From assembly GCA_964423545.1 (NCBI GenBank), contig CAYRFV010000270.1, positions 1-7,611 on the forward strand: 7,611 bases of DNA, in the 5' to 3' direction. A model generated the notes under the pieces. The model did no database searches. It was not told where the DNA came from and saw only the letters and a list, made by a program, of their open reading frames with translations. The stretch comes from JALOOE01 sp964423545 (lineage in GTDB: Bacteria > Chloroflexota > Anaerolineae > CG2-30-64-16). Of the stretch, positions 1 to 5,900 are shown piece after piece (within the stretch, counting starts at the first letter, position 1; every line of letters starts with the position of its first letter). Position numbers and translations under genes: made by a program.

Positions 1-52
1 TCGCTCATGAGCCGGGCACTGGTGAAATGCCCGTCGCGCAGAACGTGCTTTC

Positions 53-115
53 TCAGGCGCCCTTCGCCTTCACCGGCGGCGGGCAGGCCTCGGCGGCAGC
101 GGTCGGTTGCGCCAT
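53..115 (-). CDS. 20-codon ORF with strong RBS; possible broken gene start
   Basis: The ORF begins MAQPTAAAEACPPPV and stops at a TGA after 20 codons. A textbook Shine-Dalgarno AAAGGAG (CTCCTTT on the plus strand, 124-130) sits 8 nt before the ATG, and the ORF starts 35 nt after the stop of the thioredoxin-like gene in the same direction. Translation initiation therefore looks real, although the product is far too short for the permease or other partner usually found third in ArsR/thioredoxin operons. Beyond the stop, another frame stays open to the window edge and reads LRKHVLRDGHFTSARLMS, which looks protein-like. A one-base error or a real frameshift could join the two parts, making this the N-terminus of a longer gene. 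I do not recognise the product. It could also be a genuine micropeptide or leader peptide. Confidence 0.35.
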   Translation of the reverse strand: MAQPTAAAEACPPPVKAKGA

Positions 116-150
116 GATGCGGACTCCTTTGGATGATATGATGCAGGCCG

Positions 151-405
151 TCAGGCAGCCGCAAGGGCCTTCTTGAGCAGGGTGGTGATCTCAGCGACCG
201 AGGGCACGCGGCCTCCGCTGACCAGCCGATCATTGATGACGAGGCCCGGCGTGGCCAGCAGGCCGTAGCGGGCGTAAACTGTCAGATCGCCGGTGAGCTC
301 GATCGTCGCTTCGACGCCGAGCTGCGCGGCTGCAGTACGGGCGTTGGCTTCCAAGCTGTGGCAGTTCGCGCACCCGCCGCCAAGGATCCTAATGTGGAGG
401 GTCAT
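151..405 (-). CDS. Small thioredoxin-fold (thioredoxin_3 type) CxxC protein
   Basis: This 84-residue protein has the compact thioredoxin-like fold of the family often called redox-active disulfide protein 2. After a first beta strand (TLHIRILG) comes a GGGCANCHSLE motif with a CxxC pair at Cys12 and Cys15. The expected cis-proline is Pro53 in the stretch ATPGLVIND, and the C-terminal helix is PSVAEITTLLKKAL. No signal peptide is visible, so it is cytosolic. Its role is probably thiol-disulfide exchange or metal(loid) handling, and no substrate can be read from the sequence. The start is supported by AAAGGAG 9 nt upstream of the ATG. It lies 76 bp downstream of the ArsR-family gene in the same orientation. 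ArsR plus small thioredoxin (often plus a membrane permease) is a recurrent arrangement linked to arsenic or other thiophilic stress. Family call is confident; the physiological role is inferred. Confidence 0.88.
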   Translation of the reverse strand: MTLHIRILGGGCANCHSLEANARTAAAQLGVEATIELTGDLTVYARYGLLATPGLVINDRLVSGGRVPSVAEITTLLKKALAAA

Positions 406-464
406 GCGTAGGATCTCCTTTCCTGAGAATGATGGGGTTCCGTGAGAGGCGCTGGCCGGACGCT

Positions 465-483
465 GACGGGCGCGTCGCCCGTC
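465..483 (-). repeat. Hairpin at the end of the ArsR-family gene
   Basis: A 7-bp perfect inverted repeat (GACGGGC at 465-471, GCCCGTC at 477-483) surrounds a 5-nt loop and overlaps the stop codon of the repressor gene. No T-run follows on the minus strand, so it is not a standard intrinsic terminator. It could act as an mRNA-stability or processing element between the repressor and the thioredoxin-like gene, or it may be a chance GC-rich dyad. Confidence 0.35.
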
Positions 484-832
484 ACGCGTCGGCGGTGCAC
501 TTAGGGCAGCAACATCCCGCGATGCGCTCGTGGCTCAGCGCAGCGTCCGCCCGTGAATCAGCGAAGAGCGCGCCGAGGACGGCGGTCAGCGTCTTCGCCG
601 ACTCTTTGCCGTCCAGGCCGTAGAAAACATTGGTGCCTTCCTTGCGGTCCACGATCAGACCCGCCTCTCGCAGGATGGCAAGTTGCTGGGAGACGTAGGG
701 CTGGGGCTTGTCGAGGACGGCCGAGAGGTGACAGACGCACTCGTCCGAGCGCCGCACCAGGTCGAGAATCTGTAGGCGCACGGGATGCGCCAGCAGTTTC
801 AGCAATTTGGCTTTGTCGTGATATGTATCCAT
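482..832 (-). CDS. ArsR/SmtB-family metal- or arsenic-responsive repressor
   Basis: This 116-residue winged-helix regulator has the ArsR/SmtB layout. The N-terminal helix (KLLKLLAHPVRLQILDLV) is followed by DECVCHL at residues 30-36, the classic alpha3 metal-binding motif, with Cys32 and Cys34. The recognition helix is KPQPYVSQQLAILREAGL (42-59) and the wing is VDRKEGTNVFYGL. The C-terminus is unusual: after HERIAG it carries Cys107, Cys108, Cys109 and Cys112 (CCCPKC), which may form a second or shared thiolate site. Such proteins bind their own promoter and release it on binding metal or arsenite/antimonite. It heads a minus-strand operon with the small thioredoxin-like gene. The ATG at 832 is the only good start; its RBS (AGAAG) is weak. 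The family is clear, but the inducer cannot be told from sequence alone. Confidence 0.92.
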   Translation of the reverse strand: MDTYHDKAKLLKLLAHPVRLQILDLVRRSDECVCHLSAVLDKPQPYVSQQLAILREAGLIVDRKEGTNVFYGLDGKESAKTLTAVLGALFADSRADAALSHERIAGCCCPKCTADA

Positions 833-850
833 ATGCGGAATCTTCTATAT

Positions 851-878
851 AGCAATTGCTGCATGAATTATACCATGC
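851..878 (-). promoter_or_regulatory. Candidate operator palindromes for the ArsR-family repressor
   Basis: Two short dyads lie around the probable transcription start of the repressor gene. One is the perfect 10-bp palindrome AGCAATTGCT at 851-860. The other is GCATG-N8-CATGC at 861-865 and 874-878, which brackets the -10 box. Overlap of dyads with the promoter is what an autoregulating ArsR/SmtB repressor would use. That one of them is the operator is inference. Confidence 0.45.
867..875 (-). promoter_or_regulatory. Extended -10 promoter of the ArsR-family operon
   Basis: On the minus strand the sequence reads TGGTATAAT, a perfect TATAAT with the TGn extension, 35 bp before the repressor start codon. 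The hexamer at 17-bp spacing (GTCTCA) is a poor -35, which fits an extended -10 promoter. Transcription would start near 858-861, inside the palindrome described as candidate operator. Confidence 0.6.
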
Positions 879-879
879 T

Positions 880-1110
880 GATCCACTCCTGAGACCATGA
901 CGTCGGTCATATTGAGTGCATCAATCCCAGGGAGGGGAGTGCGCGATAATGCCCAGCCGTTTTCGGCTCAGCAAGGCGAGTGCTACTGGCTTTGTCTGGC
1001 GACTGCTTCGACCGCGCGCAGCGATCGCCCTGCAACAGCGAATGGCTGGGTCGGTGAGGCGTCGCAGCGAGTCGTTGTTGTCCGCCACAGCGTTTTCACG
1101 ACCGAATGCG
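880..1110. other. Divergent intergenic region without a recognised gene
   Basis: The 348 bp between the repressor start (832) and the LacI start (1181) hold the two outward-facing promoters at their ends. The middle, about 880-1110, contains overlapping short open frames of under 80 codons with no good ribosome binding site and no recognisable domain. One small inverted repeat, ATGAC-N4-GTCAT, lies at 897-910. I see no RNA gene, terminator or mobile-element remnant here. Confidence 0.6.
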
Positions 1111-1113
1111 GAG

Positions 1114-1142
1114 TTGACAAACCCGACCGTCTGTAGTATGAT
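1114..1142 (+). promoter_or_regulatory. Sigma70-type promoter of the LacI gene
   Basis: A consensus -35 TTGACA (1114-1119) is separated by exactly 17 bp from the -10 TATGAT (1137-1142). Transcription would begin near 1149, giving a leader of about 32 nt. This is by far the best promoter on the plus strand of the window. It may also drive the downstream sugar transporter genes, because no other good promoter is seen before them. Confidence 0.8.
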
Positions 1143-1168
1143 CTAAACGATTCGTCTAAACGTTTAGA
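1142..1168 (+). promoter_or_regulatory. LacI-family operator: perfect palindrome plus upstream half-site
   Basis: TCTAAACGTTTAGA at 1155-1168 is a perfect 14-bp palindrome with the central CG step typical of LacI/PurR/CcpA-type operators. A second copy of the left half, TCTAAACGATT at 1142-1152, repeats the TCTAAACG motif 13 bp upstream and overlaps the last base of the -10 box. The full palindrome lies just downstream of the predicted transcription start. Bound repressor would therefore block initiation or early elongation of its own gene. Confidence 0.8.
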
Positions 1169-1180
1169 TCGATTGCGAAT

Positions 1181-2197
1181 ATGTCTTCCGTCACCATCAG
1201 CGATGTCGCTAAAGCGGCACATGTCTCCGTAGCCACCGTGTCATACGTCATCAATGACGGACCCCGACCGGTGACAGAAGAAACGCGGGGCAGGGTGCTC
1301 GTGGCGATGCAGCAGCTCGGCTACGAGCCGAATGTCTCGGCGCGGCGACTGCGTAAACAACACAGCGGTGTTCTCGGACTGGCGATCGCCGGCATGGCCA
1401 GCGAACACGCCGTCTCGGAGCTCTACTTCCTCGACATCCTGCGCGGTGTGGGCGTCACCGCCGATCAACTGGGCTATGATCTGATGCTGTTCGGCAACCG
1501 CCAGAAGTTGATCGGCGTCGAGTTCTACCGGACCGTGGCGCGGCAACGGATGGTGGATGGCCTGATCTTGACGGGCAGCCTGATCAACCCTGAAGGCACT
1601 GCGGAGCTCCTCAAGGCGGCTTTGCCTGCGATCATCATCGGCCGACACCACAACGCCATTCAGTTGCCGCGTATCACGCCGAGTTTCGAGTACGATGCTT
1701 TCCGCATCACGGAAGCGCTGATTGAGCTGGGACATCGCCGCATCGCCCTACTGCTGAACGATCAGGCGCTCGTCGGCGAGCCTGAGCGTCTGCATGGCTA
1801 TCGTCGGGCGCTGACGGCGCATGGTCTGCTGTATGATCCAGCGTTGGTCTACATCTCGAGCCAGCCGGAGGCCTTTCCAGCGCGGGAGGCGGTTTTCGCG
1901 CTGCTCCGCAGCACGACGCCTACCGCGATCATCACGACGCCCTACACGGAAGTCTGCGCATTTGTGACCGAAATGGGCTGTCCGGTCGTCGTAGCAACCC
2001 TGGATGAAGAGGCGCATCTTCCCCGCCCTGCCTGCCTTGTGGCCAGCGCCACGATTGCCAAGTATGAAGCCGGCGTGCAGGCTGCCGAGTCGATCGTTCG
2101 TGGCATTCGAGATCGGCTCGATATCCCTCAGGAGACGGTATTGGTTTCCCGGCTCAACGTGTATCAAGCGGCCAGCACGTCGGTCGTCGCGATCTAG
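1181..2197 (+). CDS. LacI-family transcriptional regulator
   Basis: This 338-residue protein has an N-terminal LacI helix-turn-helix (TISDVAKAAHVSVATVSYVIN, residues 5-25). The hinge helix PNVSARRLRK (50-59) includes Leu57, the position that wedges into the central CG of the operator. The rest (about 64-338) is a periplasmic-binding-protein-like sensor with the family signatures GHRRIALL (184-191) and ERLHGYRRAL (202-211). It binds DNA as a dimer and responds to a sugar or sugar phosphate. No clear Shine-Dalgarno precedes the ATG, but the HTH position fixes the start. It lies directly upstream of the sugar-binding protein and permease genes, so it is the presumed local regulator of sugar uptake. 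Ligand unknown; repressor rather than activator is inferred from the operator lying in its own leader. Confidence 0.95.
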   Translation: MSSVTISDVAKAAHVSVATVSYVINDGPRPVTEETRGRVLVAMQQLGYEPNVSARRLRKQHSGVLGLAIAGMASEHAVSELYFLDILRGVGVTADQLGYDLMLFGNRQKLIGVEFYRTVARQRMVDGLILTGSLINPEGTAELLKAALPAIIIGRHHNAIQLPRITPSFEYDAFRITEALIELGHRRIALLLNDQALVGEPERLHGYRRALTAHGLLYDPALVYISSQPEAFPAREAVFALLRSTTPTAIITTPYTEVCAFVTEMGCPVVVATLDEEAHLPRPACLVASATIAKYEAGVQAAESIVRGIRDRLDIPQETVLVSRLNVYQAASTSVVAI

Positions 2198-2212
2198 GCA
2201 GATTACCGGCCC

Positions 2213-2234
2213 GGCAGGCTGCGCGCGGCCTGCC
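2213..2234 (+). repeat. GC-rich hairpin between regulator and binding-protein genes
   Basis: GGCAGGC (2213-2219) pairs with GCCTGCC (2228-2234). One wobble pair and one further G-C pair extend the stem to 9 bp around a CGCG loop. It sits 15 bp after the regulator stop and 10 bp before the RBS of the binding-protein gene. No T-run follows, so full termination is unlikely. It may attenuate transcription or protect the downstream message from decay. Confidence 0.5.
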
Positions 2235-2244
2235 ACCACAGACT

Positions 2245-2251
2245 AAGGAGG
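2245..2251 (+). promoter_or_regulatory. Ribosome binding site that sets a GTG start
   Basis: AAGGAGG ends 5 nt before a GTG at 2257. That GTG gives a protein starting MNRKLSRRAFLRG, placing the twin-arginine-type signal correctly at the N-terminus, so the GTG is taken as the start. Confidence 0.85.
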
Positions 2252-2256
2252 ACAAA

Positions 2257-3767
2257 GTGAACAGGAAGCTCTCTCGTCGTGCGTTTCTCCGTGGCGCCGC
2301 CCTCGTTGGGGCCGGCGCAGTGGCGAGCGCGTGTGCGGCGCCGCAGACGCCGCAAGCGCCTGTGGTCGTCACACAGATCGTCAAGGAGACGGCAATCGTG
2401 AAGGAGACTGCGGTCGTGAAGCAGACCGCGGTCGTCGAGAAGGTCGTCGAGAAGGTCGTCACCGCCACACCTGCCCCGGCTAAGGCGGTCAAGAAGGTCG
2501 TGGTCCGCTACATGTGCCCGACATGGTGTTCGACGGCCGACACCCGCGTCGAGCGGCAAGTCGCCTTCCGCTCGGTGATTGACTCGTTCAACTCTCTCTA
2601 CGGCCCAAAAGGGTGGTCGGTGCAGGAAATCCCCTTCGACGGCGACTCGGTGCAGCTCACCCAACAGATCGAACAGAAGAAGGTGGACGCGATCTGGTTC
2701 AACTTCAGCGAGTACATCACTCGCTCGCGCGCCAAGCAGTTGATACCGCTCGATCCGATGATGGCTGCTATGGGGGAGGACATCAAGAAGTTCTTCCCCT
2801 TCGTCCAGAATACCCTGCTGTCGTCCGACGACAAGAAAATATACGCCCTCTGGCACAATACCGATACGCCACTCTACTACTACAACAAGGAGAAAATCCC
2901 TAACCCGCCCGTGGCTTGGAATCCACTGGTTGAGATCTGCAAGGATGTGCGAACCAAGGAAGGCGGCAAGAAGTACGCGTTTGTGCATCCGTATGTGGGC
3001 TGGCTCCAGATGAACAGTGGCTTGTATCTGGCGCTGGGCGGCGAGTATCTTGACGCGACCGGCAAGCCGGTGGCGTTCGAGGGCAAGAACAACGCTATCT
3101 GGGCGGAGATGTTCACCCATTATGATAAGCTCATCAAAGATGGTCTGATTCCGCCGGGCGCCGTCAATCAGGATCAGCAGCAGATGATGCCGGATGTCTA
3201 TGCGGGCAATGTGTACAGCTTTGCCGCCAATAGCAACTACCATGTCCGCCAACTCAAGCCCAACCTGCCCCCAGAAGAGTATAAGAAGTGGACGGCTGTG
3301 CCCTTGCCCTATCCCGACAGAGCCGGAAAAGGCATCTACCAGGCGGGCGGCTGGATGATCGGCGCAGTGGCGAACCCTGATCCTGATGTAGCTGAGGCCG
3401 CTGCCGCCTGGGCGGTCCACGCCACCAATGAGACCTCGCAATCGGTGACCAACAAGGCTGGCGCCTGGATCCCCACCCGCAGCGCGATCCTGGAAAACGA
3501 CCAATTCTACAAGACCGATCCCTTCATGCAGACCACGCTCAAGGCGCTGCNNNNNNNNNNGGAAAAACGGGCCTCGCGTGCGGCCTGCTGCTCAAGGCGC
3601 TGCAGAACGGCCACGTGGTACCGCTCGACCCGATCTGGGGACCGATGTCCGCGGCGATCCAGACCGCTCTGACGAACGTAGTCACTGGCAAGATGAGCAT
3701 CGAGGAGGCGCTCAAGCAGGCCAACGCAACGACGATGAAGGAATACGCGGCGCTGCAGAAGAAGTAG
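2257..3767 (+). CDS. Sugar ABC transporter substrate-binding lipoprotein (CUT1), interrupted by assembly gap
   Basis: This is the extracytoplasmic solute-binding protein of a carbohydrate importer. The N-terminus has a twin-arginine-like motif (SRRAFLRG, residues 6-13), a hydrophobic Ala/Gly/Val stretch and a lipobox ASAC with Cys26 as lipid anchor. A repetitive Val/Lys/Glu/Thr linker runs from about 36 to 75. The family-1 solute-binding fold follows, with stretches such as DAIWFNFSEYI, NTDTPLYYYNKEKI and YQAGGWMIGAVANPDPD. Ten Ns at 3551-3560 break the reading frame. Joining the duplicated 14-mer on either side restores the frame and the C-terminus LKALQNGHVVPLDPIWG...MKEYAALQKK, stop TAG at 3765-3767, giving 485 residues, normal for the family. 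The gene is therefore probably intact. It precedes two permease genes. The sugar cannot be read from sequence; the adjacent GH38 enzyme suggests mannosides or related oligosaccharides. Confidence 0.9.
2377..2454 (+). repeat. Repetitive linker-coding segment in the binding protein
   Basis: Residues 41-66 are built from short repeats: IVKETA, IVKETA, VVKQTA, then VVEK twice. The coding DNA repeats similarly. The segment lies between the lipid-anchored cysteine and the sugar-binding domain, so it probably acts as a spacer or short coiled tether. Confidence 0.75.
3537..3603. other. Assembly gap with duplicated 14-mer and foreign 29-bp tail
   Basis: GCTCAAGGCGCTGC occurs at 3537-3550, directly left of the ten Ns, and again at 3590-3603. 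Both copies are in the same codon phase of the binding-protein gene. Removing 53 bases (3537-3589) gives a continuous frame. The 29 bases at 3561-3589, read in the frame of the following codons, give GKTGLACGLL and run on into LKALQNG. This resembles the Walker A region of IstB-type ATPases rather than a solute-binding protein. The right contig end therefore seems to carry a fragment of an unrelated gene that shares this k-mer. Confidence 0.8.
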
Positions 3768-3811
3768 CGACATCACAGTTCTCGGCGCAGGGAGTGACGT
3801 GTACTTCGAAG

Positions 3812-3843
3812 CCCGCTGGTGCGCCCACTGGCGCACCAGCGGG
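3812..3843 (+). promoter_or_regulatory. Perfect 14-bp stem-loop after the binding-protein gene
   Basis: CCCGCTGGTGCGCC (3812-3825) pairs perfectly with GGCGCACCAGCGGG (3830-3843) around the 4-nt loop CACT. It begins 44 nt after the binding-protein stop. The following bases (GGAATCACTG) contain no T-run, so this is not a classical intrinsic terminator. In sugar ABC operons such stems after the binding-protein gene commonly block 3' exonucleases and lower permease expression relative to the binding protein. That is the most likely job here. Confidence 0.75.
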
Positions 3844-3919
3844 GGAATCACTGCGACCCGTCCAGTACACCCTGTCGGACGGCGCCCCCTATCTGCTATT
3901 GCAGCACTGGAACCACGGC

Positions 3920-3944
3920 GCACTTGCACGGCGGCTGCAAGTGC
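3920..3944 (+). repeat. Second stem-loop before the first permease gene
   Basis: GCACTTGCA (3920-3928) pairs with TGCAAGTGC (3936-3944) around the 7-nt loop CGGCGGC. It lies 44 nt before the permease start codon. Together with the 14-bp stem it makes the 221-bp intergenic region between binding protein and permease highly structured. No coding sequence is recognisable in that region. Confidence 0.6.
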
Positions 3945-3988
3945 TGTGCGAACTTTGCCTGCGATGACACCCCTGCGGAGGTCGAGTT

Positions 3989-4921
3989 ATGGCTGGCGCA
4001 TACTCACGCTCAAGTCGCCGCCTGGAGCGGTTTCTGGGCGGCCCGTGGCCCTTTATCCTGCCGGGCGTGATCCTCTATCTGGCCCTCAGCATCTATCCGA
4101 TCCTGTATCAGTTCTACATAGCGATGACCGATATGCAGGTTACCTCGTTATCGGGCGCGCAGTGGATAGGACTTGATAACTTCGCCTTCCTGCTCAGCGA
4201 TTCCCGGTTTCGGGAGGCGCTCCAGTTTACCGTCCTCTTTGTCCTGGTCACCGTGCCGGTGCAATACGCCATCGCCTTCGCGCTGGCCCTGCTGGTTGAT
4301 CAGAAGTTGCGTGGTCGGATCGTATTCCGCTTGACCTACATCCTGCCGCTGGCGATTTCGTCCCTTATCATCGGCTTGATGTGGCGACTGCTAATGCATG
4401 AAAGCGCAGCGGGTTTCATCAACGCTTTCCTGGAGCGCCTGGGGTCAGGCACGGTTCCGTTCTTCAGCAATCCGAACTGGGCGCGCTTTTCGATCCTCTT
4501 TGTCAACGTTTGGTCGAGCGTCGGATCGACGATGATCTTCTTGTTGGGAGGCTTGCAGACGATCGACGTCGAACAGATCGAGGCCGCGAAAGTGGATGGC
4601 GCCAACGCCTGGCAGCGTTTCTTCCTCATCAAGTTGCCGCTCATGCGCCAGATTTCGGGCCTCGCGTTGATCTTCATGTTTGTCGGCACCTTTGGCATCT
4701 TCGAGAAAATCCTGGCGCTTACGTTTGGTGGGCCAGCAAACGCCACCTTCACAATCGGCTTCTACATGTTCGTCACAGCCTTTGGTGCGCGCGGCGCAGC
4801 GGGCGCCACTGCTGGGCTGCTCGGACGCGCCGCCGCAATGGGCGTGATCATGTTCTTTGTGATCATGGTCTTCGTCTTGCTCTACCTGTGGGCGATTATG
4901 TTCGAGCGGGAGGAGGCATAG
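3989..4921 (+). CDS. Sugar ABC transporter permease, MalF/UgpA type
   Basis: This 310-residue inner-membrane protein belongs to the CUT1 permease family (binding-protein-dependent transport inner membrane component). Six hydrophobic segments are visible at about 22-44, 79-103, 115-134, 166-188, 222-246 and 281-304. The cytoplasmic EAA loop that docks to the ATPase reads EAAKVDGANAWQRF at 198-211, with LPLM at 216-219, an excellent match to the family. The stretch FGIFEKILALTFGGPANATFTI after it is typical of the MalF partner. The start ATG has CGGAGGT 6 nt upstream. It pairs with the second permease, which starts 3 bp after its stop. No ATPase gene is nearby. Confidence 0.95.
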   Translation: MAGAYSRSSRRLERFLGGPWPFILPGVILYLALSIYPILYQFYIAMTDMQVTSLSGAQWIGLDNFAFLLSDSRFREALQFTVLFVLVTVPVQYAIAFALALLVDQKLRGRIVFRLTYILPLAISSLIIGLMWRLLMHESAAGFINAFLERLGSGTVPFFSNPNWARFSILFVNVWSSVGSTMIFLLGGLQTIDVEQIEAAKVDGANAWQRFFLIKLPLMRQISGLALIFMFVGTFGIFEKILALTFGGPANATFTIGFYMFVTAFGARGAAGATAGLLGRAAAMGVIMFFVIMVFVLLYLWAIMFEREEA

Positions 4922-4924
4922 GGG

Positions 4925-5797
4925 ATGGCGACAAAGCTTGGGGCGCGTCCGCCTCTGAATAGCCCAAAGGTCGCTACAGTGGCCAACCGCGGGCTGCTTT
5001 ATTTGATTGCCATTGTATCAACACTGGTGTTCATATTCCCCATCGTCTGGCTGATCAGCGCATCGGTCAAGCCGAATGTAGAGATCTATCGTGCGCCGCT
5101 CAATCTGATCCCAAGTCAGTTGGACTGGACGACTTACGAGAAGGTTTTCAAAGTCACCCCAATCGCCAGATACTTGCTGAATAGCTTCCTGTATGCGCTG
5201 GGGGGATCGCTCATCACCCTGTTCTATAGTGTACTCGCAGCATACGGTCTTTCGCGGCACTATTTCACCGGCAAACAGGCGTTTCTGGCCTTGCTGCTCG
5301 TCGTCCAGCTTGTGCCCCAGTTGGTGCGCATCGTGCCAATCTACATCATGATGAGCACGCTCGGCTTAGTCAATACGCAGTTCGGCCTGATTCTGCTCTA
5401 CGGCGTGGGCGGCATCGCCTTCGGGACCTGGTTCCTGAAGGGGTATTTCGACAGCATCCCCAAAGACCTGGACGAAGCGGCGTGGATGGATGGCGCTGGC
5501 AGGCTCCAGACCGTCGCGCAGATCTTGCTGCCAACGATGGTGCCGGGGTTGGCCGCTTTGCTCATCTTGCAGTTCATCGGTCACTGGAACGACTTTACAA
5601 CGGCGGCCGTCATGCTGCGCATCCCCGAACTGCGGCCGCTGACTGTTGGCATTTACACGCTCATCGGCCCCGATGAAACCGATTTCCGCCTGCTCTCCAC
5701 AGCCGCTCTCATCAACATTGTGCCGGTCGTCATCGTCTTTGCCTTCTTGCAGCGTTATCTGGTTGCCGGCCTGGCTGCGGGCGCTGTAAAGCGATGA
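4925..5797 (+). CDS. Sugar ABC transporter permease, MalG/UgpE type
   Basis: This 290-residue protein is the second CUT1 permease. Transmembrane segments are visible at about 24-46, 85-108, 117-141, 151-170, 206-222 and 257-278. The EAA loop is DEAAWMDGAGRLQT (183-196) followed by LLPTMVPG (201-208). The FIGHWNDF stretch (217-224) and the C-terminus LAAGAVKR are hallmarks of MalG-like partners. The start lies 3 bp after the stop of the first permease. Its RBS, AGGAGG at 4911-4916, is embedded in the end of that gene, so the two are translationally close and will form a heterodimer in the membrane. Substrate is unknown but presumably matches the upstream binding protein. Confidence 0.95.
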   Translation: MATKLGARPPLNSPKVATVANRGLLYLIAIVSTLVFIFPIVWLISASVKPNVEIYRAPLNLIPSQLDWTTYEKVFKVTPIARYLLNSFLYALGGSLITLFYSVLAAYGLSRHYFTGKQAFLALLLVVQLVPQLVRIVPIYIMMSTLGLVNTQFGLILLYGVGGIAFGTWFLKGYFDSIPKDLDEAAWMDGAGRLQTVAQILLPTMVPGLAALLILQFIGHWNDFTTAAVMLRIPELRPLTVGIYTLIGPDETDFRLLSTAALINIVPVVIVFAFLQRYLVAGLAAGAVKR

Positions 5798-5801
5798 CGG
5801 T

Positions 5802-5891
5802 TCACCACCAAGACTCGAAGGCGCGAAGCGCACAAAGGAAAGCGGCACACTTCCTCGTGTCCTTTGCGTCGTCTTGGCGCCTTCGTGGTGA
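5802..5891. repeat. About 90-bp imperfect inverted repeat with AAG-containing modules
   Basis: The outer arms TCACCAC (5802-5808) and GTGGTGA (5885-5891) are exact complements. Inside, GAAGGCGC (5817-5824) pairs with GCGCCTTC (5877-5884). CAAGAC (5809-5814) pairs with GTCTTG (5871-5876), and CAAAGGA (5833-5839) with TCCTTTG (5860-5866). The pairings partly compete, because both arms are made of similar short modules of the type CGAAGGCGC/CCAAGAC. This style resembles interspersed palindromic repeats seen in intergenic regions of Chloroflexota and other environmental genomes. It starts 4 bp after the second permease stop and ends 9 bp before the hydrolase start, filling the gap. As RNA it would fold into a long stem that could separate expression of the two genes. 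Confidence 0.75.
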
Positions 5892-5900
5892 CAGGTCGCC

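Noticed and set aside
53..58. TGA read as selenocysteine in the short ORF
   Set aside because: No SECIS-like stem is evident after the TGA and the frame ends again at another TGA about 17 codons later.
897..1146. Two overlapping plus-strand ORFs of 76-79 codons upstream of the LacI gene
   Set aside because: No Shine-Dalgarno, no recognisable domain, mutually overlapping, and they run through the LacI promoter and into its -10 box.
2203..3504. Long minus-strand ORF of 433 codons
   Set aside because: It is the antisense shadow of the sugar-binding-protein gene, whose signal peptide, lipobox, RBS and family stretches are clear; the antisense translation has no coherent domain.
3561..3589. Insertion sequence inserted in the binding-protein gene
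   Set aside because: Only 29 bp of IstB-like sequence is present, without inverted repeats or target duplication of the expected kind; a mis-assembled contig end explains it better.
3551..3767. A true frameshift or pseudogenisation of the binding-protein gene
   Set aside because: The break coincides with the N gap, and collapsing the duplicated 14-mer restores a full-length, normal C-terminus.
3812..3843. Intrinsic transcription terminator
   Set aside because: The stem is strong, but no T-run follows and the downstream permeases have no visible promoter of their own.
3578..4176. Plus-strand ORFs of 125-129 codons covering the binding-protein end and the structured gap
   Set aside because: They overlap known genes in other frames and include both hairpins; composition looks like frame shadow and no start signal is convincing.
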